A stretch of 23,096 nt of DNA from Clostridiales bacterium UBA4696 (GTDB lineage Bacteria; Bacillota; Clostridia; Oscillospirales; Oscillospiraceae). Shown here in pieces: positions 6,514-12,770 of this stretch. The position numbers and the translations under genes are program-made. Position 1 is the stretch's first letter. Each line of letters starts with the position of its first letter. The notes under the pieces were generated by a model. It had not been told where the DNA came from, searched no databases, and saw only the letters and a program-made list of their open reading frames with translations. The stretch lies in the NCBI GenBank assembly GCA_002404795.1, contig DHKK01000072.1, positions 1 to 23,096 on the forward strand, read 5' to 3'.

Positions 6514-8361
6514 GTGAACCAACAGCCCAAAACCCTGCAGACCATTCTGCTCGTTGCGGTCCTGGCGCTGGTGCTTGTGGTGCTCTCTTCGTCCCTGCTC
6601 ACGCAAAACGGCAGCAGGCTTGCATATTCTGACGTGCTCGACCTGTTTGAAAACGAACGGGTCGAGTCGTTCGTTCTGCAGGGCGATACGCTGACGCTGA
6701 CGCTCTACGGAAGCGAAGCAGAGCAGGCCGGCACCGCGACCGCGAAGATCGGCGACATCGAGACCTTCCACAAGGACCTGGACGAGACCATCGCTGCGCA
6801 GAGCGCCGCAGGCGTTCTCAAGTCCTACAACTATCTGCCCGCCGCCAATTCCATCTGGAAGACGGCGCTGCCGTATCTGCTCGTCGGCATCGCGCTTCTG
6901 TTCGTGTGGTTCATTCTGATGAACCGCTCCAACAGCGGCCCGAACGCCATGGCGCAGTTCACGCGTGCCAACGCGCGCTTCGGCGTCCCGTCCGGCGAGT
7001 CCGTGACCTTCCAGGACGTCGCCGGTGCGGATGAGGAAAAAGAAGAGCTCTCGGAGATCGTGGAGTTCCTCCGCGATCCGGACCGCTTCAAGCAGCTCGG
7101 CGCGAAGATCCCGAAGGGCGTGCTGCTCGTCGGCCCGCCGGGCACCGGCAAGACACTGCTGGCCCGCGCGGTCGCCGGAGAGGCGAATGTCGCATTCCTA
7201 TCCATTTCCGGCTCTGACTTCGTCGAGCTCTATGTCGGCGTCGGCGCGAGCCGTGTCCGCGACCTCTTTGAACAGGCCAAGCGGGTGGCTCCGGCCATCG
7301 TCTTCATCGATGAGATCGACGCGGTCGGCCGTCAGCGCGGCGCAGGTCTCGGCGGCGGGCATGACGAGCGTGAACAGACGCTCAACCAGCTGCTCGTCGA
7401 GATGGACGGCTTCTCGGCCAATGAGGGCGTCATCGTCATCGCCGCAACCAACCGTAAGGATATCCTCGACCCCGCCCTGCTCCGCCCGGGCCGGTTCGAC
7501 CGGCAGATCTACGTCGGTGCGCCCGACTGGCGCGGACGGCTTGCGATCCTGCAAGTCCACGCGCGAAAGAAGCCGCTGGCAGATAATGTCGATCTCCCCG
7601 CCGTCGCCAAGGCGACCGCCGGCTTCACCGGCGCGGATCTGGCCAACCTTCTGAACGAGGGTGCGCTCCTCGCCGCGCGGCGCGGCAAGGCCGCGATCAG
7701 CCAGCAGGATCTGGAGACGGCGATGATCAAGGTCATTGCAGGCCCCGAAAAGAAGAGCCGCGTGGTCAGCCACGCGGAAAAGATGCTCACCGCCGTCCAC
7801 GAGGCCGGACACGCGATCTGCATGTACTGCCTCGACTCGCAGGACCCGGTGCATCTCATCACCATCATCCCCCGCGCCCAGGCCGGCGGCATGACCATCA
7901 GCCTGCCGCAGGACGACCGCTCCTATTCCTCGCGCAACGAGATGTTTAAGACCATCGTCTCCTTCCTCGGCGGCCGCGTGGCAGAGGCGCAGAAGCTCTG
8001 CGATATCTCCACCGGCGCGTCAAACGACCTGCAGCGCGCTACCGGCATTGCCCGCGACATGGTCGCAAAATACGGCATGTCCGACAGCATCGGCCCCGTC
8101 AGCTACGCGGGCGGGCAGGAGGTCTTTATCGGGCGGGACTATGAGAAGACCAAGCCCTATTCCGAGCAGACCGCCGGGCAGATCGACGCGCAGGTCCAGA
8201 AGATCATGCGCGAGGCCTATCAGCGCTGCGAGCAGATCCTGCGCGATCACGCCGAGCGGCTCGATAAGATCGCCGGCTTCCTGATGGAGAACGAAAATAT
8301 GAGCCGCGCACAGTTTGAAGCTGTGATGCAGGACGAAACCCTTGACCAACCCAAAGCCTGA
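6514..8361 (+). CDS. ftsH: ATP-dependent zinc metalloprotease FtsH
   Basis: A 615-residue membrane-bound AAA+ protease that degrades misassembled membrane proteins and some soluble regulators. It has a first membrane helix (about 10-29), an extracytoplasmic stretch, a second helix (about 113-132), the AAA+ module with Walker A GPPGTGKT (207-214), Walker B FIDEID, and the second region of homology AATNRKDILDPALLRPGRFD. The zinc site HEAGH is at 429-433, with the third ligand expected in TGASNDLQRAT. The start is GTG at 6514, 7 nt after AAAGGAG. Length is normal for the family. It ends directly in an inverted repeat, which may end or process the hpt-ftsH message. Confidence 0.96.
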   Translation: MNQQPKTLQTILLVAVLALVLVVLSSSLLTQNGSRLAYSDVLDLFENERVESFVLQGDTLTLTLYGSEAEQAGTATAKIGDIETFHKDLDETIAAQSAAGVLKSYNYLPAANSIWKTALPYLLVGIALLFVWFILMNRSNSGPNAMAQFTRANARFGVPSGESVTFQDVAGADEEKEELSEIVEFLRDPDRFKQLGAKIPKGVLLVGPPGTGKTLLARAVAGEANVAFLSISGSDFVELYVGVGASRVRDLFEQAKRVAPAIVFIDEIDAVGRQRGAGLGGGHDEREQTLNQLLVEMDGFSANEGVIVIAATNRKDILDPALLRPGRFDRQIYVGAPDWRGRLAILQVHARKKPLADNVDLPAVAKATAGFTGADLANLLNEGALLAARRGKAAISQQDLETAMIKVIAGPEKKSRVVSHAEKMLTAVHEAGHAICMYCLDSQDPVHLITIIPRAQAGGMTISLPQDDRSYSSRNEMFKTIVSFLGGRVAEAQKLCDISTGASNDLQRATGIARDMVAKYGMSDSIGPVSYAGGQEVFIGRDYEKTKPYSEQTAGQIDAQVQKIMREAYQRCEQILRDHAERLDKIAGFLMENENMSRAQFEAVMQDETLDQPKA

Positions 8362-8398
8362 ATTTTATGCGCACCGCGGATCGTGGTGCGCATAAATT
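8361..8398. repeat. Inverted repeat after ftsH
   Basis: TTATGCGCACC (8365-8375) pairs perfectly with GGTGCGCATAA (8385-8395) around a 9-nt loop, and AATT flanks extend it with one unpaired T. It begins at the ftsH stop codon. There is no T-run on either strand, so it is a poor intrinsic terminator. It may stabilise the ftsH 3' end or be an operator. An ATG inside it opens a frame into the next gene, but that start has no ribosome binding site. Confidence 0.6.
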
Positions 8399-8420
8399 AT
8401 GGGAACTGACAGGAGGCTCC

Positions 8421-9332
8421 ATGTATTATCGCAGTCTGAACGCCTATCTGCGCGAGACCTTTGGCTGCAAGGTCTATAAGCTGGCCCTCTCCGCCGGCTG
8501 CACCTGCCCCAACCGGGACGGATCGATTGGAACGCGCGGCTGCATCTTCTGCAGCGGCAGCGGGGAGTTTGCCGCGTCCGCTTCCCTCTCCATTCCGGAG
8601 CAGCTGGCGCAGGCCAAACGTCTGGTCGCCGCTAAAGCAGGACCGGATGCACGCTATATCGCCTATTTTCAGGACTTTACCAATACCTATGCCCCGGCGG
8701 AGGTCCTGCGGCCGCTGTTTACGGCCGCGATCCGCCAGCCGGAGGTCTGCGCGCTCTCCATCGCCACGCGGCCGGACTGCCTGCCGCCGGAGATCTTGAC
8801 GCTGCTATCCGAGCTCCGGGCGGAAAAGCCCGTCTGGGTCGAGCTCGGGCTGCAGACCATCCATGCATCGACGGCCGCCTATATCCGCCGCGGCTATCCC
8901 CTTTCCGTCTACGATGAGGCTGTACAAGCACTGCACGCGCGCGGCATCAGCGTCATCACACATCAGATCCTGGGCCTGCCCGGAGAGACGCCGGAGATGA
9001 TGGTGGAGACGGCCCGCTATATCGGCCGCAGCGGCGCGGAGGGCATCAAGCTGCACCTGCTGCATGTTCTGGCCGGGACGGATCTGGCCGCGGACTACGC
9101 GGCGGGCAAATTTGAGACGCTGACGCTGGACGCATATATCACGCTGCTGGAGGCATGTCTGCGCGTGCTGCCGCGGGAGATGGTCATCCATCGGCTGACT
9201 GGCGACGGGGCCAAGCGCGACCTGCTCGCGCCCGGCTGGAGCGGCGATAAAAAGCGCGTCCTCAACGAGATCCGCCGCCGCTTTCTGGGCGACGATCTTG
9301 GGCAGGGTTCCGATATTTCCGTCCAGCCCTGA
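8421..9332 (+). CDS. TIGR01212-family radical SAM protein (YhcC-like)
   Basis: A 303-residue radical SAM protein of the YhcC/TIGR01212 group, whose reaction is not established. The N-terminal cysteine cluster CTCPNRDGSIGTRGCIFC spans residues 27-44, with C29, C41 and C44 as the likely iron-sulfur ligands. Further family marks are YFQDFTNTYAP, SIATRPDCLP, WVELGLQTIH, THQILGLPGETPEMM, GIKLHLLHVL and the C-terminal VIHRLTGDG. The start is the ATG at 8421, 4 nt after AGGAGG; an upstream ATG at 8367 lies in the inverted repeat and would add residues without family likeness. It follows ftsH by 59 nt and may be co-transcribed or have its own promoter. The family call is firm; the substrate is unknown. 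Confidence 0.88.
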   Translation: MYYRSLNAYLRETFGCKVYKLALSAGCTCPNRDGSIGTRGCIFCSGSGEFAASASLSIPEQLAQAKRLVAAKAGPDARYIAYFQDFTNTYAPAEVLRPLFTAAIRQPEVCALSIATRPDCLPPEILTLLSELRAEKPVWVELGLQTIHASTAAYIRRGYPLSVYDEAVQALHARGISVITHQILGLPGETPEMMVETARYIGRSGAEGIKLHLLHVLAGTDLAADYAAGKFETLTLDAYITLLEACLRVLPREMVIHRLTGDGAKRDLLAPGWSGDKKRVLNEIRRRFLGDDLGQGSDISVQP

Positions 9333-9366
9333 ATTCAGCGGTTTATTTCGGCATCGTCGGACGGAA
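9317..9366. repeat. Weak inverted repeat spanning the end of the radical SAM gene
   Basis: TTCCGTCC (9317-9324) is complementary to GGACGGAA (9359-9366), and a 10-bp palindrome CTGAATTCAG (9329-9338) lies between them over the stop codon. No T-run follows. This is the only candidate for ending the upstream operon before the yedE promoter, and it could be chance. Confidence 0.25.
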
Positions 9367-9372
9367 TACGGA

Positions 9373-9401
9373 TTGACATTCGGAAAAACTCGTGTTATTC
9401 T
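9373..9401 (+). promoter_or_regulatory. Promoter of the yedE-tusA unit
   Basis: A consensus -35 TTGACA (9373-9378), 17-bp spacer and -10 TATTCT (9396-9401). The start would be near 9408, giving a leader of about 110 nt that contains two strong hairpins before the yedE start codon. This makes the pair a separate transcription unit from the housekeeping genes upstream. Confidence 0.7.
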
Positions 9402-9416
9402 TGATTACAGATAACG

Positions 9417-9440
9417 AATACGGGCTGAAATGCCCGTATT
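9417..9440 (+). repeat. First hairpin of the yedE leader
   Basis: AATACGGGC, loop TGAAAT, GCCCGTATT: a perfect 9-bp stem about 10 nt from the inferred 5' end of the message. No T-run follows, so it is more likely to protect the 5' end or take part in regulation than to terminate. Confidence 0.6.
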
Positions 9441-9448
9441 TGCTGCGT

Positions 9449-9478
9449 TTTCGATATTCTTGTTCAAGAATATCGAAA
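9449..9478 (+). repeat. 30-bp perfect palindrome in the yedE leader
   Basis: Two 14-bp arms, TTTCGATATTCTTG and its exact complement, meet around TT. The arm sequence AATATCG recurs at 9499-9505, overlapping the first base of the yedE Shine-Dalgarno GGAGG (9505-9509). The CGATATT arm (9452-9458) could therefore pair either within the palindrome or with the sequence just before the ribosome binding site. It could equally be a protein operator. No known riboswitch was recognised here. Confidence 0.6.
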
Positions 9479-9518
9479 TAGATCGAAAACAATTCGACAA
9501 TATCGGAGGAAAGAGAAC

Positions 9519-10622
9519 ATGAAAAAAGAGAATCTGTTCGTCATTCTGACCGGCGTTGTCATCGGCATCGCGGCACTTGTGCTGACGGCGCTCGGCAACC
9601 CGGCCAACATGGGCTTCTGCATCGCCTGCTTTGAGCGTGATATCGCGGGCGCTGTCGGTCTGCATTCGGCAGCCAAGGTGCAGTACGTCCGTCCGGAGAT
9701 CATCGGTCTGGTCCTCGGCAGCTTCCTGATGGCCATCGCCACGAAGGAATGGAAAGCCAAGGCCGGTTCCTCGCCTGCCCTGCGGTTCGTGCTCGGCGCT
9801 TTCGTCATGATCGGCGCGCTGGCCTTTTTAGGCTGCCCGCTGCGCATGGTCCTGCGTCTGGCCGGCGGCGACCTCAACGCGGTCGTCGGTCTTGCCGGTT
9901 TTGCTGCCGGTATCTTCCTTGGCACGATCTTCATCCGCAAGGGCTTCACGCTCCAGCGCAACTACACCACCAAGACGCTCGACGGCACGGTCCTCCCCGC
10001 TGTGATGACCGGCCTGCTGATCCTGTTCATCGCTGTCCCCACCCTCTTCAAGCTCTCGGAAGAAGGCCCCGGCTCCAAGCATGCACCGTTTTTCATCGCG
10101 CTCGTCATCACCCTCGTCGTCGGCGCGCTGGCGCAGAAGTCCCGGGTGTGTATGGTCGGCGGTCTGCGTGACACGATGATGTTCAAGGACATGCACCTGC
10201 TGTGGGGCTTCATCGCCATCTTCGTCACGGTCCTGATCGGCAACCTCATCGGCGGCAGCTTCAAGCTCGGCTTCACCTCGCAGCCCGTTGCGCACTCCAG
10301 CCACGTCTGGAACTTCCTCGGCATGCTGCTCGCCGGTTGGGGTTCCGTCCTGCTCGGCGGCTGCCCGCTGCGTCAGCTCATTCTGGCCGGCAGCGGCAAC
10401 GCGGATTCCGCTGTTACGGTGTTCGGCATGATCGTCGGCGCTGCGTTCGCGCATAACTTCGGTCTGGCCGGCAACGCCGACTCCGTCAGCGAGGCTGGCG
10501 AGTATGTCGTCGGCGGCATCTCCACGAAGGGCAAGGTTGCGGTCATTCTCGGCATCGTGATTGTGCTGGTCGTATCTTATGTAAATAGCATGAAGAAGCA
10601 GGAGGCGAAAACAAATGGTTGA
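9519..10622 (+). CDS. yedE: YedE/YeeE-family sulfur or selenium transporter
   Basis: A 367-residue polytopic membrane protein with about nine to ten hydrophobic helices and two YeeE/YedE repeats. Each half has a paired cysteine pattern: C34 and C37 in NMGFCIACFERDIAGA and C106 in GCPLRM for the first; C211 in SRVCMVGG and C282 in GGCPLRQL for the second. The YeeE/TsuA family imports thiosulfate, passing it along conserved cysteines; the YedE subgroup with the GNPxNMGxCIACFxRD segment has been linked to selenium metabolism by genome context. The ATG follows GGAGG by 9 nt. Its stop overlaps the downstream TusA-like gene by 8 nt, which supports a transporter plus sulfur-carrier pair. Substrate is not decided by sequence; no selD, selA or selenoprotein gene is seen in this window. 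Confidence 0.86.
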   Translation: MKKENLFVILTGVVIGIAALVLTALGNPANMGFCIACFERDIAGAVGLHSAAKVQYVRPEIIGLVLGSFLMAIATKEWKAKAGSSPALRFVLGAFVMIGALAFLGCPLRMVLRLAGGDLNAVVGLAGFAAGIFLGTIFIRKGFTLQRNYTTKTLDGTVLPAVMTGLLILFIAVPTLFKLSEEGPGSKHAPFFIALVITLVVGALAQKSRVCMVGGLRDTMMFKDMHLLWGFIAIFVTVLIGNLIGGSFKLGFTSQPVAHSSHVWNFLGMLLAGWGSVLLGGCPLRQLILAGSGNADSAVTVFGMIVGAAFAHNFGLAGNADSVSEAGEYVVGGISTKGKVAVILGIVIVLVVSYVNSMKKQEAKTNG

Positions 10623-10818
10623 CGCAAGAGGGTATCTCTGCCCCATGCCCGTGGTCATGGTCCAGAAGGCGCTCGAAGCGGAGCGCCCCGCAACGCTCGA
10701 GGTCCTGGTCGACAATGAGACCGCCGTGGAAAACATCAAGCGCTTTGCCGCGCACAGCGGCTATCAGGCAACAGCCGTTGAAGACGGCGAAGACTATCGA
10801 CTGACGCTCAAAAAGTAA
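10615..10818 (+). CDS. TusA-family sulfur carrier protein
   Basis: A 67-residue small cytoplasmic protein with the TusA/SirA signature DARGYLCPMPVVMVQKAL; C9, in Cys-Pro-x-Pro, is the expected persulfide (or perselenide) carrier. The second half, DNETAVENIKRFAAHSGY, resembles the N-terminal domain of YedF, but the DsrE-like C-terminal domain of full YedF is missing, because the frame ends LTLKK and stop just before the terminator. It overlaps yedE by 8 nt, so translation is probably coupled. YeeD, the TusA-like partner of the thiosulfate importer YeeE, is a close functional parallel. The family is secure; the donor and acceptor are unknown. Confidence 0.88.
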   Translation: MVDARGYLCPMPVVMVQKALEAERPATLEVLVDNETAVENIKRFAAHSGYQATAVEDGEDYRLTLKK

Positions 10819-10825
10819 AGAATGG

Positions 10826-10859
10826 AAAATGGACGTACCGATCGGTACGTCCATTTTTT
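10826..10859. terminator. Bidirectional terminator between tusA and the glycogen operon
   Basis: A perfect 32-bp palindrome (10826-10857) with core GGACGTACCG/CGGTACGTCC is followed by six Ts (10854-10859) on the plus strand and preceded by four As, which gives a U-run on the minus strand. It lies 7 nt after the tusA stop and 10 nt from the stop of the facing GH13 gene, so it can end both convergent transcripts. Confidence 0.9.
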
Positions 10860-10869
10860 CGTCTGATCC

Positions 10870-12696
10870 TTATTTGCGCTCCATCGCGCAGAAGCCGCCC
10901 TGCCAGAGCGTGACCGTCTCGCCGGTGTACTCCCCGATTCCGCCGCCAAGCAGGATCGTGCCGCTGTGCGGCAGCGTCCAGGGCTCCGGCGACTGGTTGC
11001 AGCAGACCGCGACGCTGCCCTCCGCCGACTGCCGCAGCAGCAGGAGCCGGCCGCCGCCGGCCTCCAGCACGAGGGCAGTCCCGCTGCGCAGCGCGGGCGC
11101 GCTTTTTTTCACGCGGGCCAGCGAGCGGTAGAAGGAGACCAGATTGCAGTCTTCCCTGCCCCAGGGATAGAATTTCCGGTTGAACGGGTCCCGGTAGCCG
11201 GTCATCCCAGCTTCGTCGCCGTAGTAGATGCAGGGCATGCCGGGCAGCATGAACTGCAGGAAGGCCGCCATCTTAAGGCGTTTTTTGCCCTCGCGCAGCT
11301 GCTCCTGCGTGAAGTGCCGCTGGGCAAGGTCCGCCCGGTCGCCGTCACGCGGGTCGAGAATGGCGTTGATCGCGCGCGGCGTGTCGTGCGTGGAGAGGAT
11401 GTTCATGACCGTCTGCAGCACGTCCGGCGGGTAATTCTCCGCAAGCGTCCGGATGGCGTCGCCGAGTGCCGTGCCGTCGTCCTCGCCGCGGACATAGCGC
11501 AAAATCTCCTTCTGCCATGGGTAGTTCATGACGGAATCGAGCTGCCGGTCGGTAAAGTACCGGCGGCGCTGGTCGTAGGCGATCTTGTTGGACGCATCCT
11601 CCCAGACCTCGCCGATCAGCAGCGCGTCCGGCTTATATGCACGGATGCGCGCACGCAGACGCGCAAGGAACGCGTCCGGCAGCTCGTCGACCACGTCCAG
11701 CCGCCAGCCGTCGGCACCGAGCTTCAGCCAGTGCACCGCGACGCTGTCTTCATCGTCGATTATATAGCGGATGAAATCCGGATTCATCTTGTCGACGCAC
11801 GGGAGCGTCGTGATGCCCCACCAGCTGTCGTAGACGTCCGGATAGTGCTGGAACCGGAACCAGCCGCGGTAGGGCGAGGACGGATCATGGATGGCCTGCT
11901 GGAAATATGCGCTGCGGCTGCCGACGTGGCTGAACACGCCGTCCAGAATGACCTTCATGCCATGCGCGTGCGCCTCGGCGCAGAGTGCGCGGAAATCCTC
12001 CTCCGTGCCGAGCATGGGGTCGATCCGCTTATAGTCGCAGGTGTCATATCGGTGCGTCGACCAGGCGTAGAAGATCGGGTTCAGATACAGGATCTCCACA
12101 CCAAGCTCCTGCAGGTACGGCAGCTTTTCCCGGATGCCGTTCAGATTACCGCCGTAAAAATCGTTGTTCAGGACCTCGCCGTTGGCGTCCGGCAGGTAGA
12201 CCGGTACGTCGTCCTTATTTTCATGCACCCAGTAGGGCGTGATCTTCCCGGTCAGATCGCAGCTGCCGCTCTGGCAGAAGCGGTCCGGGAAGATCTGATA
12301 CATGACAGCGCCCGCGCAGCCGGCCGGGACGGGATATTTGTCCGCCAGCACGCTCAGCTGCCAGAGGCCGCCTGCCTCCATGTTCGTATCGCTCTGTCCC
12401 TGCTTAAAGAGGCGGAACGCACCGTCCTGCGTGGTGATATGGAAGTAGTAGAAGTAGAGTCCGGCCTCCCGGACGGCCATTTCCCCGCCCCAGGTATCGT
12501 AAAGCGTGTCGTCCGACTGCTTGGCAAGCGGCACGCGCCGCAGCTCCTGCCCATTTTCGGCCTGCAGGACGAGTGCGGCCGCCGTGGTCCGGCAGCTGCA
12601 CGGGATCAGGATATGAAACGTGCAGGTCTCATTCTCCTGCAGCGTGCCGAAGGGCGTTTTGAACTGAGAAAGCTTGCTGTCATATAGAATTCTCAT
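10870..12696 (-). CDS. GH13 alpha-glycosidase (neopullulanase / cyclomaltodextrinase-like)
   Basis: A 608-residue glycoside hydrolase family 13 enzyme that hydrolyses alpha-1,4 (and possibly alpha-1,6) links in maltodextrins. An N-terminal beta-sandwich (about 1-120) precedes the TIM barrel opening VMYQIFPDRF, typical of neopullulanases. The four conserved regions are present: DGVFSH (D252), DGWRLDVVDE (nucleophile D334), LIGEVWED (acid/base E363) and STHDTPRAI (D438). No signal peptide is seen, so it acts in the cytoplasm, fitting turnover of glycogen or imported dextrins. The ATG at 12696 is preferred because GGATGG lies 8 nt upstream; an in-frame ATG at 12720 has no ribosome binding site. 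It is last in the glycogen operon but separated from glgP by a terminator. No glgX or pulA debranching gene is seen here, so this enzyme may fill that role. Confidence 0.88.
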   Translation of the reverse strand: MRILYDSKLSQFKTPFGTLQENETCTFHILIPCSCRTTAAALVLQAENGQELRRVPLAKQSDDTLYDTWGGEMAVREAGLYFYYFHITTQDGAFRLFKQGQSDTNMEAGGLWQLSVLADKYPVPAGCAGAVMYQIFPDRFCQSGSCDLTGKITPYWVHENKDDVPVYLPDANGEVLNNDFYGGNLNGIREKLPYLQELGVEILYLNPIFYAWSTHRYDTCDYKRIDPMLGTEEDFRALCAEAHAHGMKVILDGVFSHVGSRSAYFQQAIHDPSSPYRGWFRFQHYPDVYDSWWGITTLPCVDKMNPDFIRYIIDDEDSVAVHWLKLGADGWRLDVVDELPDAFLARLRARIRAYKPDALLIGEVWEDASNKIAYDQRRRYFTDRQLDSVMNYPWQKEILRYVRGEDDGTALGDAIRTLAENYPPDVLQTVMNILSTHDTPRAINAILDPRDGDRADLAQRHFTQEQLREGKKRLKMAAFLQFMLPGMPCIYYGDEAGMTGYRDPFNRKFYPWGREDCNLVSFYRSLARVKKSAPALRSGTALVLEAGGGRLLLLRQSAEGSVAVCCNQSPEPWTLPHSGTILLGGGIGEYTGETVTLWQGGFCAMERK

Positions 12697-12723
12697 ATGG
12701 GTTACCATCCATAAATGCAAAGT

Positions 12724-12752
12724 AAAAGGGGTGGACAGGGTCGTCCGCCCCT
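12724..12752 (-). terminator. Terminator between glgP and the GH13 gene
   Basis: On the minus strand AGGGG-C-GGAC, loop GACCCT, GTCC-A-CCCCT is followed by TTTT (part of the stem end and tail). It lies 18 nt after the glgP stop and about 28 nt before the GH13 start. With no clear promoter after it, GH13 expression may depend on partial read-through. The GGGGCGGAC/GTCC hairpin type also resembles small dispersed intergenic repeats that I associate with related Clostridia, a link I cannot test here. Confidence 0.65.
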
Positions 12753-12770
12753 ACAAATACATGGGAAACC

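Noticed and set aside
8367..8420. Upstream ATG for the radical SAM gene at 8367
   Set aside because: It lies inside the inverted repeat and has no ribosome binding site, whereas AGGAGG precedes the ATG at 8421.
9417..9440. Hairpin before yedE as an intrinsic terminator
   Set aside because: The stem is good but no T-run follows, and it lies downstream of a consensus promoter, so it was treated as a leader hairpin.
12697..12720. Upstream ATG for the GH13 gene at 12720
   Set aside because: No Shine-Dalgarno lies before it, and the terminator hairpin ends only a few bases away; the ATG at 12696 has GGATGG at good spacing.
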